This document shows, piece after piece, positions 8,401 to 16,748 of a stretch of DNA of 43,684 bases (positions are counted from its first letter, which is position 1; each line of letters opens with the position of its first letter). The DNA lies in assembly GCA_023436025.1 (NCBI GenBank), contig JAEZKX010000371.1:1-43684 (forward strand), given 5' to 3'. The position numbers were made by a program, and so were the translations under genes. Source of the stretch: Pseudomonadota bacterium (GTDB lineage Bacteria > Pseudomonadota > Gammaproteobacteria > Burkholderiales > Burkholderiaceae_C). The notes beneath the pieces are model-generated. The model saw nothing but the letters and a program-made list of their open reading frames with translations. It did not search any database and had not been told where the DNA came from.

Positions 8401-8600
8401 GGTTCCAGGAGCGCACGGTAACCGCTAGCGTCATCGAGGGCGTGATCAACAGCCTGCGCCAGCTGCTCGCCGAGGACCAAGCGCCGGTCGTCGTGAACAT
8501 CAGCGACGGGGCTCACTTTGATACCGGCTTCGCGGCAAAGGAATTTGCAAAGCTGGTGGGTCTGGAGCTGAAGCCTGGCGACGTTGTCCAGGAGGCGTGA
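5478..8600 (+). CDS. anti-phage-associated DUF499 ATPase
   Basis: The 1040-residue protein starts with GTG, overlapping the upstream stop. A Walker A motif lies at residues 75-81 (AMGGGKT) and Walker B at 170-174 (ILLDE), followed by a sensor-like VVANLSGS segment near 217-224. A coiled-coil-rich stretch near 560-625 (EARDRLEEAEDRFAKALSAAYN) and beta-rich C-terminal domains follow; residues near 890-940 (LTYTLDGSNPRDGLPYEGPFEIG) resemble a chitobiase-like carbohydrate-binding fold. DUF499 proteins occur with DUF1156 methylases and helicases in anti-phage islands, where the ATPase is thought to power DNA restriction or translocation; the mechanism is not established. It is followed by an AGGAGG site inside its own end, which serves the DUF3780 gene. 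Length and motifs look intact. Confidence 0.85.
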   Translation: MIKTVKQACRFNAAIHDYRMSQGIENLAELIQDAGDGREFFSRNFVTHGMAQLFREGLLRLSGKSDQAVFELTQAMGGGKTHMMIALGLLARHPHLRQEVLPPDLKDRIDFGQARIAAFNGRNTPDNYIWGDIATQLGEPEAIKPYWVNGPKSVDQQKWKEIIGDRPTLILLDELPPYLDNASTQVFGQGTLANMVVFSLATLMSAALELPNCCIVVANLSGSYQAQTKALADAISNLQQETRRQAMTITPVQLAGNEIYEILKTRLIDKMPDERVIADVAEEYAQQVKKAEDAGYIVAASIEQIAEQVRETYPFHPSFKHLVALFKENEGFRQTRGLMQFTARLLKSVALREDDDVHLIGTQHLALNDDQVRDEIERIAPKLLPAVTRDIADKGNSIAETIDAELDTDAARQVMTLLLASSLSRAVGGRIGLSESEVIEFLAAPGRKPDEFLQALQRLREQAWYLHREDQRLFVKETENLSRQIERNAKEVPQPKIDQALINRLTGILQPDRRQAYQDVQVLPRLDEIRLSGPRTLIVIKPDGKVPPNELQNFFDYQQEKNNLLVLTGQDSHLADAVEDRLRELYAIEQIHKRLKAGDTLFEEARDRLEEAEDRFAKALSAAYNRVYFPSADPIDGRHFLANVTIDNGLKLGKSEQSAEAQIEGLLASPRANYKLAANLAESFGEYFAMAEEVLWPSGKDNRRTPWKDVIARAKSNPDWPWMPGSGGMDTLKTEALKQGRWRLGEDGYIEKGPFPKDKTTVNVSVVGSQPDTGATILSLTPRHAGESPVVVYATRPEALDKGQSVEDLDSFTTSEGTLYFLARDTTGHYETGAPVRWTAELKIRHQVEPAADKRRVTLACTPKATLTYTLDGSNPRDGLPYEGPFEIGAVAARLLVYARAGEANKTADFQIPASGDKTVQINDTKPVKLQPKRIGLDTTDRVFGVINRFRDQPGTQFKGVRIEIGEGEKTVTVRFQERTVTASVIEGVINSLRQLLAEDQAPVVVNISDGAHFDTGFAAKEFAKLVGLELKPGDVVQEA

Positions 8601-8604
8601 ACAC

Positions 8605-9285
8605 ATGGCCAAGCCCAGGTCCGCCCGCGATGCCGCCGCCCTCAATGCAGACGCTGGGGAGCGGGCTTCCGCCACCGCCAAAGTGGCGGCCGACGCACGT
8701 CCGACTCTGGACTTCGGCGTGCCTGCTACCTCGGACCCTCACCACTTCAAGGTGATCGTGCCACGTAGCAACACCGCGCCCGTGAAGGTGAGCGAGTACC
8801 TCGGCCTACAGGCCTTGAGCGACGAGCATTCAGTGATCGATCGGGCCGTGCTCGATCGCGCCCGCTGGACGGCGATCCGCGCCGAAGTGCAACGCGCCTT
8901 CAATGCCCGGCTCAGCACGCACGGCCTGAAGCCGAGTGCCTGGAAGGCAGGCGACAACCTCGTGGATCGACTGCTGGGCAAGGAACTATGCGTGCTAGTG
9001 TGGGCCGTGGAACACATGGAGATGGAGAAGATTCCCGTTGCCGTGCGGAACTGGCTCGCGCTGCGTCCTGAGGAGCGCTGGTGGCTGTTTGGGATGACCG
9101 CCATGAGCACCGGCGGGCTCGGCGATGGCGACAAAGGTTGGCGGCTGGCCCTGCGCCACGCGCTGGGCGACGTCGCGCAGAGCGAGCTGCTCTCGCCGCG
9201 CGCGCGGCGCGGTGTGATGGCGCGCGATAGCAGCATCGCGGGCGAGCGGCCAACCCTCGACCTATTCAACGACAGCGCAGAATGA
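8605..9285 (+). CDS. anti-phage-associated DUF3780 protein
   Basis: The 226-residue protein starts at the ATG 9 nt after a perfect AGGAGG; the in-frame ATG at 8584 would overlap the upstream gene and lacks a site. Residues 1-40 are low complexity. The folded part begins with FGVPATSDPHHFKVIVPRS (about 42-60) and contains helical segments rich in tryptophan (LALRPEERWWLFGMTAMSTGG). No catalytic motif is visible. The family is known only as a companion of DUF499 and DUF1156 in defence arrays, so it is probably a structural or adaptor subunit. Its stop overlaps the start of the next small ORF (ATGA). Confidence 0.75.
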   Translation: MAKPRSARDAAALNADAGERASATAKVAADARPTLDFGVPATSDPHHFKVIVPRSNTAPVKVSEYLGLQALSDEHSVIDRAVLDRARWTAIRAEVQRAFNARLSTHGLKPSAWKAGDNLVDRLLGKELCVLVWAVEHMEMEKIPVAVRNWLALRPEERWWLFGMTAMSTGGLGDGDKGWRLALRHALGDVAQSELLSPRARRGVMARDSSIAGERPTLDLFNDSAE

Positions 9286-9452
9286 CCTCTCAGGAACTGC
9301 CCCAACGCCTGCAGTTGCTGCTTGGTTGCACCGCCGAAACCGGGGGGCAGAACTTCCCCCGCTTTACGTTATGCGCCGGCAAGGTCGCCACGACGCGGCC
9401 CGGCAAACCCATTCCCAAGGACCAGGCCTACCGCGCCTCGGCCCCCGCATGA
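9282..9452 (+). CDS. small 56-aa ORF coupled to both neighbours
   Basis: This ORF is easily missed because of its size. Its ATG overlaps the DUF3780 stop (ATGA at 9282-9285), and its own stop overlaps the ATG of the DUF1156 methylase (ATGA at 9449-9452), so it fills the 163-bp gap exactly. The 56-residue product begins MTSQELPQRLQLLLGCTAET, has one predicted helix and two cysteines (16 and 33), and ends in a basic segment with TTRPGKPIPKDQAYR. I do not recognise it. Such exact coupling at both ends suggests a real subunit or a translational bridge needed to start the methylase, which has no obvious ribosome binding site of its own. Confidence 0.6.
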   Translation: MTSQELPQRLQLLLGCTAETGGQNFPRFTLCAGKVATTRPGKPIPKDQAYRASAPA

Positions 9453-12400
9453 ACAACCGCTCCCGTCTAACTCCCGGCGCGCTGCGCGACGCGCCTGCCC
9501 TAATCGAGTCGGTCTTTCCCGTCCAGAAGGTCTCGTTCGAGGCACAGGAGGAGCGCACGGCGGTCCAGAGTCAAACCTTGACCGGGCTGGGCTCGTACTG
9601 GAAAGGTCGCAAGCCCTTGATCCTGGTGCGCGCTATTGTGCTTGGCACGCTGCTCCCTGCTACCGCTGACGCGGAAGCCGATCTGGACGTTTTCGAACGG
9701 CTGATGGCGTTCGACGAGGAAAGCTTGGCGCGTCGTGCGCTTGCGGCCAATGCTTTCTCGGTCTCGACCCTGCAGGATCTGATACCGATTGCTGATCCGG
9801 AGCGCTATTTTGGCGGACGAGGCTGGCGACGGGACATCGCCGACGACGAGAAGCTCACGTTGTATCGCAGGGCACTGGCGACACTTGGCAGCTATGAAGC
9901 AAAGTCAAGCCTGTGCAAGAGGCCCGAAGAGGTGGATCAAGCATGGCTGTATGCGCCCGTCTGGCCCGTCGTGAATCGACACTTCGAGCACTTGGGTGTG
10001 CACGCAAGCTCGATTTCCGACCTGGTAGAGCAACTCGGCGTACTTCGCTTCGGACACCGAGCCCGCGTGGGCGATACGTTCTGCGGCGGCGGCTCCATAC
10101 CTTTCGAGGCCGCGCGCATTGGCTGTGATGCCTACGCCTCTGATCTCAACCCGATCGCTTGCATGCTGTCATGGGGTTCCGCTTCCATCATCGGCGCACC
10201 GAAGGCACAAAGGGAGCGAATCACGCAGGCTCAATCCGAGCTCGTGCGTCGTGTAGACCAACGCATCGCGGAACTGGGAATCGAGCACGACAGCAACGGT
10301 AATCGCGCGAAGGCCTACCTGTGGTGCCTGGAGGCAGTCTGCCCGGAGACCGGATGGCGCGTTCCTCTTTCGTCCAGCTGGATAGTTTCGAAGACGCGCA
10401 ACGCGATCGCACGTCTACGTCCTGATCCAAAGCTCAAGCGGTTCGACATCGAAGTTGTGTCCGGCGTGTCGCAAGCGGAGATGGCGGCCGCAGAACGGGG
10501 AACGGTGCAGGATGGTGAGATGGTGTACACGCTGGATGGACGCACCTACCGAACTCCCATCAGGACGCTCCGGGGCGATTACCGTTCACCCGAGGGGCTG
10601 GCTTTGAATCGCCTACGTCGGTGGGCGAGGGATGACTTCAAGCCTCTTCCCGAGGACATTTTTCAAGAACGCCTCTATGCGATCCAATGGATCACGCGGG
10701 AAACGCTAGCTTCCGGTCGCCAAGACACGTACTTCGCCTCGCCAACGCAGGAGGATCTGGAACGTGAGCGCAAGATCGACGCCATTGTCTCGGAGAACTT
10801 GTGGCGATGGCAGAAGGAGGGCCTCGTTCCGGATATGGCGATCGAGCCGGGAGAAAAGACAGACGAACCGATCCGAACGCGAGGATGGACACACTGGCAT
10901 CACATGTTCTCACCGCGGCAGCTTCTCGTGGCGGCCCTAGTGTCCGAAGAGGCCCGGGCCGCTCCGCCCGAACTACAACCTGCCCTCTGTCTGTCACTGG
11001 CGAAGATGCTGGACTGGTCCAGCAAGCTGTGCCGCTACGGTACCGGAGCCGCACGCGAGTCCATCACCCAAACGTTCTACAACCAAGCGTACAACACTAA
11101 CTACTTTTATGGCGTGCGTTCGTTCGTCACTGGTCAAAGCTATTTGTACCTGACGGACGCATCTACCGAGATCGCCGGAAGCCTGACGGTTCAGAACATC
11201 GAAGCCTCTGAAGTACAACGCGACTCCGAAATCTGGATCACGGACCCGCCATACGCGGACGCGGTCAACTACCACGAGATTGCCGAGTTCTTCATCGCCT
11301 GGCTTAGGAAACAACCGCCGGCGCCCTTTGATGACTGGGTGTGGGATTCCCGTCGAGCGCTGGCGGTGAAGGGAGCCGGCGATGATTTTCGGCGAGGAAT
11401 GGTTCGGGCCTACTCCGCTATGGCCACGCACATGCCCGACAACGGCATGCAGTGCGTGATGTTCACGCACCAGGATACCGGCGTGTGGAGCGATCTTGTC
11501 GGCATCTTTTGGGCCGCAGGCCTTCAGGTGGTGGCGGCCTGGTACATCGCCACTGAGACGACGTCCGAACTGAAAAAGGGGGGCTACGTGCAGGGCACGG
11601 TGACGCTCATGCTGCGAAAGCGCCCGGCAGGTGAGCGACCCGCGTTCAAGCAGCGTTTGCTGCCCGCCGTGCGGCAGGAAGTGGACCGGCAGATCAAGAC
11701 CATGATGCACCTGAACACCGCAGTCAAAGAGCACCATGGTGAACCCGTGTTTAATGACTCCGACCTGCAAATGGCTGGCTACGCCGCGGCGCTGAAGGTG
11801 CTGACCGGCTACACCCACATCGGTGGCGAAGACGTCACCAGCTTCGCGCTGCGCCCTCGGGTGAAGGGCGAGGTCACGGTGGTGGACGAGATCGTGCAGC
11901 AGGCGGCCGAAGCCGCCAGCAACCTGCTGGTCCCCGAGGGCCTATCCACCGACACCTGGGGCAAGCTGTCTGGCATCGAGCGCTTCGTGCTTCGCATGTT
12001 TGACATGGAGACCACTGGCGCCCGTAAGCTGGACAACTACCAGAACTTCGCCAAGGCCTTCCGTGTTCAGGACTACGCCCGCGTGATGGCCAGCATGGCA
12101 CCCAACGAGGCCCGGCTGAAACAGGTGACCGAGTTCGCCTCGCGCGATCTGACCGACAGCACCGAGCTCGGTGCCACGCGCCTTGGGCGGCTGATCATCG
12201 CGCTTCAGCAGATGCGCGCCGACGTGGAGCCGCAGACCATCATCAGCCAGCTGCAGTCGGAGATGCCGGACTTCCTGGAGGCTCGCCCGCTCCTGATCGA
12301 CCTGCTTGCCTTCGTCGAACGCAAGTCATCGGAGGCCGACGTGCGCACGGCGGCCGAGGTGCTGGGCGCGCGGCTGAAGAACCAGCGATTCGGGACCTGA
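9449..12400 (+). CDS. DUF1156 adenine-specific DNA methylase of the defence array
   Basis: The 983-residue protein starts at the ATG that overlaps the stop of the 56-aa ORF; a longer in-frame start at 9326 would encode that ORF's sequence out of frame. The N-terminal part (ALIESVFPVQKVSFEAQEER) is typical of DUF1156 proteins. An SAM-binding motif I lies near residues 206-228 (GDTFCGGGSIPFEA...SDLNPIA), and the N6-adenine catalytic motif DPPY is near 598-601 (ITDPPYADAVNY). The inserted region between these motifs is unusually long. The C-terminal third is helical and of unknown role. In such arrays the methylase is expected to mark host DNA or to be part of the recognition complex. All motifs look intact. 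Confidence 0.85.
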   Translation: MNNRSRLTPGALRDAPALIESVFPVQKVSFEAQEERTAVQSQTLTGLGSYWKGRKPLILVRAIVLGTLLPATADAEADLDVFERLMAFDEESLARRALAANAFSVSTLQDLIPIADPERYFGGRGWRRDIADDEKLTLYRRALATLGSYEAKSSLCKRPEEVDQAWLYAPVWPVVNRHFEHLGVHASSISDLVEQLGVLRFGHRARVGDTFCGGGSIPFEAARIGCDAYASDLNPIACMLSWGSASIIGAPKAQRERITQAQSELVRRVDQRIAELGIEHDSNGNRAKAYLWCLEAVCPETGWRVPLSSSWIVSKTRNAIARLRPDPKLKRFDIEVVSGVSQAEMAAAERGTVQDGEMVYTLDGRTYRTPIRTLRGDYRSPEGLALNRLRRWARDDFKPLPEDIFQERLYAIQWITRETLASGRQDTYFASPTQEDLERERKIDAIVSENLWRWQKEGLVPDMAIEPGEKTDEPIRTRGWTHWHHMFSPRQLLVAALVSEEARAAPPELQPALCLSLAKMLDWSSKLCRYGTGAARESITQTFYNQAYNTNYFYGVRSFVTGQSYLYLTDASTEIAGSLTVQNIEASEVQRDSEIWITDPPYADAVNYHEIAEFFIAWLRKQPPAPFDDWVWDSRRALAVKGAGDDFRRGMVRAYSAMATHMPDNGMQCVMFTHQDTGVWSDLVGIFWAAGLQVVAAWYIATETTSELKKGGYVQGTVTLMLRKRPAGERPAFKQRLLPAVRQEVDRQIKTMMHLNTAVKEHHGEPVFNDSDLQMAGYAAALKVLTGYTHIGGEDVTSFALRPRVKGEVTVVDEIVQQAAEAASNLLVPEGLSTDTWGKLSGIERFVLRMFDMETTGARKLDNYQNFAKAFRVQDYARVMASMAPNEARLKQVTEFASRDLTDSTELGATRLGRLIIALQQMRADVEPQTIISQLQSEMPDFLEARPLLIDLLAFVERKSSEADVRTAAEVLGARLKNQRFGT

Positions 12401-12413
12401 GAACGACTGCGCC

Positions 12414-15155
12414 ATGTCGATCCGGCGGTTCTCCTCACGCACGCACCGGCTGGACACCAGCTTCCTGCTAGAGCTCCTGAAGGGTGCACGTAGCTATCGG
12501 CGCATCGCGGGCTACTTCACCAGTTCGCTGTTCGAGGTGGCGCACGAACTGTTGGAAGGCATCCACGACGTTCGCATCGTCTGCAACGTCGACATCCACC
12601 CCGACGACCTGAAGGTGGCGCAGCTGCGCGAGGCGCGCATGATAGGCCGCTGGAACGAGAAGGCGATCGAGGCCGAGGCACTACTGAACCGGGACCGCTA
12701 CCGCCGGCTGGATGCCTTTCTGCAGCGACACGGCCAGGCCGTGCGAGTCGCGCCGGACAGCGTTTGCGGCTTTCTGCACGGCAAGGCTGGCGTCATCGAG
12801 CTGGCGGACGGGCGCAAGCTGGGCTTCATCGGCTCGATGAATGAAACCCTCAGCGGCTGGCAGCGTCACTACGAGATCCTCTGGGAGGACGAATCGCCCG
12901 AAGGCGTGGCCTGGATCGAGAGCGAGTTCGACTTCCTGTGGAACGCCGCGCGCCCACTGCCGGAGGCTGTCATCCGCGAGGTACACCGGCGCGGCTATCG
13001 ACGCGAGGTGGTCTTCGACGAGATCGAAGACGAGGACGATGTCGCGCCGGCGGCGCTGATCGAGTCGCCGCTGTATCGTGAGGGCTTGGCGCTGCAGCCG
13101 TGGCAGCAAGGCTTTGTCACAGAGTGCCTGCGCCACCATCAGATGCACCGTGTGGTGCGCCTGCTGCTGGCCGACGAGGTGGGTCTCGGCAAGACGCTTT
13201 CGTTGGGCACCGCGGCCCTGACTCTCTGCCTGCTCGCCGACCGCGAGCAACAAGCCCGGCGGCCCGTGGTGATCTTCGCCCCGGCGACGCTGTGTGAGCA
13301 GTGGCAGACCGAGATGCTGGACAAGTTGGGCATCCCCTGTGCGCGCTGGGACACGGTGCGCAAGGTGTGGCTCGATGACCAGGAGCGCGCCATCTCGCCC
13401 GCAGGCCGCGAACACATTGCCCGTTGCCCGCTGCGCATCGGCATCGTTTCGACCGGGCTGATGATGCGGCAATCCGCCGAGAAGGAGCACCTGCTGGGTC
13501 TGCGCTTTGGCCTGGTGATCCTCGATGAGGCTCACAAAGCGCGCACACGACAAGGTTTCGGAGCCGAGGCGGGTACGCCAAACGAACTGCTGGCATTTAT
13601 GCGGGAGATCGCTGCCCGGTCCGAGCACGTGCTACTGGGCACGGCGACGCCGATTCAGACCCAGCCGCAGGACCTGTGGGACTTGATCGGCATCCTCCAC
13701 CAGGGTCGCGGTTACTTCGTCCTGGGCAACGACTTCGCGGGCTGGCACCGGGCAGGTGAGGTGCTTGAGATCCTGTCAGGCCGGCAGGAGGTGACCTCGG
13801 CCGAGCACGCTTGGGAGTTGCTGCGATCACCGCTGCCGCTAGTGGACTCCACGCGCGAGCCGCGCGCCAGGCGGCTGTTCAGCGCGATTCGGCAGGACCT
13901 CGGGCTCGTCAACGGCGAGACTCAGACCGCCAAGTCCGTGGCCGACCTGAGTGAAGACACCCGCGAGATCCTCGAATACGAGCTGCAGCGGGAGTTGTCC
14001 GGCGCCACCTTTTTCCAGCGCGAGAACCCCCTGGTGCGACACGTCGTCCTGCGCAGGCGTGTGAGCCTGGAAGAAGCCGGCCTACTGGCCCGAGTTGGCG
14101 TGGACGTGCATCCCGATCGGCAGCTGGTTCGTGAGCCGCAGGCCTTCGATTCCCTATTCGAAGCCAAGGCCCTGCGCACCGGCGAGGACTTCCGCGAGGC
14201 TTACAGAGAAGCGCGAGCTTTCGGCAAGGCGCTCAGCGCGCGTGGCAACGGCGGCGGGGGGTTCATGAAAAACTTGGTGGAGCAACGCATTTGCTCCTCC
14301 ATTCACGCCGGCTTAAACACTGTACGAGCGCTGCTGGAGGGGGAGACACTGCGGGAGGAGGAAGACGAGGGCGACGCGGTGGTGGCCGTTGAAAGCGGCG
14401 ACGAGCGCGAGGTCTTGGAACGGCTGCTGAATCGGCTGGAGAAGATCGATTCCGATCCCAAGTTGGCAGCCCTGCTGTACTACCTGAATCGCGAAAAATG
14501 GTTGGAGCTGGGCGTGATCATCTTCAGCCAGTACTACGACACCGCGCGATGGGTGGCGGAACAACTGGCGCAGCGCTACCCCGAAGAAGCAATCGGGCTC
14601 TATGCGGGTGCGGGCCGCAGCCGGCTATACCAACGTGGCGAAAGCGTCGCGTGCGAGCGCGAGACGCTCAAGAAGATGGTTGCCGAGCACCAGATCCGGA
14701 TCATGGTGGCCACCGACGCGGCGTGCGAGGGCTTGAACCTGCAGACCTTGGGTACGTTGGTGAACGTCGACTTGCCGTGGAACCCAACGCGGCTGGAGCA
14801 GCGGATTGGTCGTATCAAGCGCTTCGGGCAGAAGCGTGACACCGTGGACATGCTCAACCTCGTCAACGAGCAGACCGTCGACGAGAAGATCTACGACCGC
14901 CTCTCGGACCGCATGCGGGACCGCTACGACCTGTTTGGGTCGATCCCGGACACGATCAAGGACGAGTGGATCGACGACCTCGAGGCGCTGGGGCAGAAGA
15001 TGGACGAGTACATCCACGCGCAACGCGAAGCCACCGGCTTCGATCTTCGCTACACCGCGACGATGGCGCCGCCCGACAAGGACTGGCGAGACTGCACGGC
15101 TGTGCTGTCGCGGCGCGATTTCGCCGTGCTGATGACAACCTCGTGGTCGGGGTAA
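12414..15155 (+). CDS. phospholipase D-like/SNF2-family helicase anti-phage protein
   Basis: The 913-residue protein has two parts. Residues about 10-180 form a phospholipase D-like nuclease domain with the HGK motif (HxK, 122-124) followed by GSMNETLSGW (140-149), a single half-site, so dimerisation would complete the active site. Residues about 225-860 form an SF2/SNF2 helicase: Walker A DEVGLGKT (254-261), DEAH (371-374), GTATP (409-413) and the arginine-finger motif QRIGRIKRFGQ (near 795-805). It should translocate on DNA and may cleave it through the PLD domain, as proposed for related defence proteins. The gene lies 13 bp after the methylase and ends the operon; only 3 bp separate it from the end of the convergent SecB-like gene. 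Confidence 0.85.
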   Translation: MSIRRFSSRTHRLDTSFLLELLKGARSYRRIAGYFTSSLFEVAHELLEGIHDVRIVCNVDIHPDDLKVAQLREARMIGRWNEKAIEAEALLNRDRYRRLDAFLQRHGQAVRVAPDSVCGFLHGKAGVIELADGRKLGFIGSMNETLSGWQRHYEILWEDESPEGVAWIESEFDFLWNAARPLPEAVIREVHRRGYRREVVFDEIEDEDDVAPAALIESPLYREGLALQPWQQGFVTECLRHHQMHRVVRLLLADEVGLGKTLSLGTAALTLCLLADREQQARRPVVIFAPATLCEQWQTEMLDKLGIPCARWDTVRKVWLDDQERAISPAGREHIARCPLRIGIVSTGLMMRQSAEKEHLLGLRFGLVILDEAHKARTRQGFGAEAGTPNELLAFMREIAARSEHVLLGTATPIQTQPQDLWDLIGILHQGRGYFVLGNDFAGWHRAGEVLEILSGRQEVTSAEHAWELLRSPLPLVDSTREPRARRLFSAIRQDLGLVNGETQTAKSVADLSEDTREILEYELQRELSGATFFQRENPLVRHVVLRRRVSLEEAGLLARVGVDVHPDRQLVREPQAFDSLFEAKALRTGEDFREAYREARAFGKALSARGNGGGGFMKNLVEQRICSSIHAGLNTVRALLEGETLREEEDEGDAVVAVESGDEREVLERLLNRLEKIDSDPKLAALLYYLNREKWLELGVIIFSQYYDTARWVAEQLAQRYPEEAIGLYAGAGRSRLYQRGESVACERETLKKMVAEHQIRIMVATDAACEGLNLQTLGTLVNVDLPWNPTRLEQRIGRIKRFGQKRDTVDMLNLVNEQTVDEKIYDRLSDRMRDRYDLFGSIPDTIKDEWIDDLEALGQKMDEYIHAQREATGFDLRYTATMAPPDKDWRDCTAVLSRRDFAVLMTTSWSG

Positions 15156-15158
15156 CGA

Positions 15159-15698
15159 TCAGGAGTCGGTCGTTCCGCCAGTGCCAAGAAGCGCCTGGGA
15201 AGACAGGACTTCGTCCTGAATGCTCTCGGGCCGTTCGTGCTTCTCGTCCAAGAAATTCATGGTCGGAAGCATCGCTTGACCCCACATCATCCGATGTGTG
15301 AGGTTGCTAATCTGCTCACGAATGAGGCCGTATAGGAGCGTGAGTCCAAACTGGAGAGCAATATCGTCATTGGTGGTGTTCTTTACCTCACGAGACGGAA
15401 GCACTGCAATCACTCCGGCGTAGACCACCTCAAACCTGTAAGGCCCCACATCACTGCCATCGGTGGGAGTCCTGAGCCCAAGCTGCACGACGTAAGTGGA
15501 CTCCTCAAGACCTGGGTACGGAGGTTCTCCCTCCCAATACTCAGGGAACTTCTCGCAGTTTCGGGCAGTCTCGAGCGTGATCTTGTCGTATTCGAAAGGA
15601 TTCGAATACTGGCCTCTCTCAAACCGGTCACCCTGAAGCGGCTCGATCTCGAGCTTCAGGAGAGTCGATTGAACGAGCTGAATGGGGCTTCTTTTCAT
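15159..15698 (-). CDS. SecB-like chaperone of a toxin-antitoxin-chaperone module
   Basis: The 179-residue protein begins at the ATG that overlaps the antitoxin stop by 4 bases (ATGA), so the longer frame is discarded. The N-terminal segment MKRSPIQLVQSTLLKLEIEP and the beta-rich middle (YVVQLGLRT, YRFEVVYAGVIAVLP), followed by helices (LQFGLTLLYGLIREQISNLTHRM), fit the SecB fold. Stand-alone SecB is about 150-170 residues and usually sits with grxC or gpsA. Here it is the third gene of a toxin-antitoxin operon, as in TAC systems where the chaperone folds and protects an unstable antitoxin. In characterised TAC systems phage structural proteins titrate the chaperone and release the toxin; that is a possible, not shown, role here. 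Confidence 0.75.
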   Translation of the reverse strand: MKRSPIQLVQSTLLKLEIEPLQGDRFERGQYSNPFEYDKITLETARNCEKFPEYWEGEPPYPGLEESTYVVQLGLRTPTDGSDVGPYRFEVVYAGVIAVLPSREVKNTTNDDIALQFGLTLLYGLIREQISNLTHRMMWGQAMLPTMNFLDEKHERPESIQDEVLSSQALLGTGGTTDS

Positions 15699-16279
15699 GC
15701 AACCTTCAATGTGAAAACGTCGCGCTCGTACCGGAGACCACCCACTGGCGGATTCGGCGCCGGCGCAGGAGCGTGCGCGGCGTGCTTCTTGGGCCTGTAC
15801 ATGGGAGCGACGCCAGTCACGCTTCCATTGCCGGCATGCCACTCAGCGAGTTCAGGGCATCCAGGCAGCGTCGCTCCCTGCAGGTGAGCTAGGTATTCCA
15901 TAACGCCAGAAACATTCGCCGCGCATTGCAGCAACAGCGCGGAGGGGCCACTAGGCAGTTGGCCACTTTCCCACTTGCCAAACGCACTTTCGCCGGCGCC
16001 AAACAGTGCCGAGGCTGCGCGCTGAGAGAGGTGCCAGCGGTCCCGCAACGCGCGAAGCTGCCCGACCACGATGGCTTCCGGAGTCCTTGCCAACGCACTT
16101 TCGAAAAGTGCGTGGTTATGCTCCATCTGGGTCTCAGTCACATATTCTTCGCCGCACTCGGGGCACACAGTCTTACTCAGGCCGCTCAAGGAGACGCGCT
16201 TTCGCCCGGCGCTCATCACGTCGTCGTACGAGACTTCCTTTACCCCGGCGAAGTCGCAAAACTGGCACCTGGTATTCAT
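15695..16279 (-). CDS. MqsA-like antitoxin with chaperone-dependence tail
   Basis: The 194-residue protein has an N-terminal zinc-binding domain with cysteines at 5, 8, 39 and 42 (CQFC and CPEC), as in MqsA/YgiT. A helix-turn-helix follows at about 70-125 (LRALRDRWHLSQRAASALFGAGESAFGKWESG). E. coli MqsA is about 130 residues, so the last 60 residues are extra: proline/alanine-rich, ending in GGLRYERDVFTLKVA. In TAC antitoxins such a hydrophobic C-terminal extension makes the protein aggregation-prone and dependent on its SecB partner. The start lies 3 bp after the toxin stop and the end overlaps the chaperone start. It should neutralise the toxin and repress the operon through the ACCT-N3-AGGT site at 16749-16761. 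Confidence 0.8.
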   Translation of the reverse strand: MNTRCQFCDFAGVKEVSYDDVMSAGRKRVSLSGLSKTVCPECGEEYVTETQMEHNHALFESALARTPEAIVVGQLRALRDRWHLSQRAASALFGAGESAFGKWESGQLPSGPSALLLQCAANVSGVMEYLAHLQGATLPGCPELAEWHAGNGSVTGVAPMYRPKKHAAHAPAPAPNPPVGGLRYERDVFTLKVA

Positions 16280-16282
16280 CGC

Positions 16283-16738
16283 TCACTCCTTGTACTCGCC
16301 CTCAGGATGGGCGGAGAAAAATGCTAAGTTGGTGAAGGCCGGACCAATAAACCCGAACTTGGCATACACCCAAGGTAGCAGGTACGGGTTCTCTTCCCCC
16401 TTTGCTTTGCTGAACCCCATCAGGTACACGTCACAGGCATGCGGGGTATTCCCTTTCGGCGCATAGCACCACTCCGAGCGCACGTACCGACTTCGGCTGA
16501 GTGCCTTGAGGAACAGCCTCGGCTCTTTTGCTCCCCAAGCCAGCTTCTCGAACATCTCTTTTTGAGCTTTCGGTGTAGCGATGACCGGCAGCGTGCCCGC
16601 TGCAAGAGCCGCTTGGATCGCTGCAAGGTCCCATACAGCGGCAAACTGCCGCGGCCCGTAGTAGATCTTGCGTTCCCCATCGGAGAGCTCCCGGAGGTCT
16701 TCAGTCGGCGTCGCTGGAGTCCATACCCTGTAGTTCAT
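16283..16738 (-). CDS. MqsR-like toxin of the TAC operon
   Basis: The 151-residue protein is first in the operon. Its core (about residues 66-110: EMFEKLAWGAKEPRLFLKAL, then SEWCYAPKG, DVYLMGF) can be lined up with the MqsR mRNA interferase, in which FYKSM is followed by a conserved W, a Y-x-P and VYLKI at nearly the same spacing. MqsR is only about 98 residues; this protein has about 50 extra N-terminal residues and a C-terminal extension rich in aromatic residues. The alignment is by eye, so a different toxin fold remains possible, for example an ADP-ribosyltransferase as in another known TAC system. Its partner is MqsA-like, which supports the call. It should cut mRNA when released. Confidence 0.6.
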   Translation of the reverse strand: MNYRVWTPATPTEDLRELSDGERKIYYGPRQFAAVWDLAAIQAALAAGTLPVIATPKAQKEMFEKLAWGAKEPRLFLKALSRSRYVRSEWCYAPKGNTPHACDVYLMGFSKAKGEENPYLLPWVYAKFGFIGPAFTNLAFFSAHPEGEYKE

Positions 16739-16748
16739 TGGATGTTGC

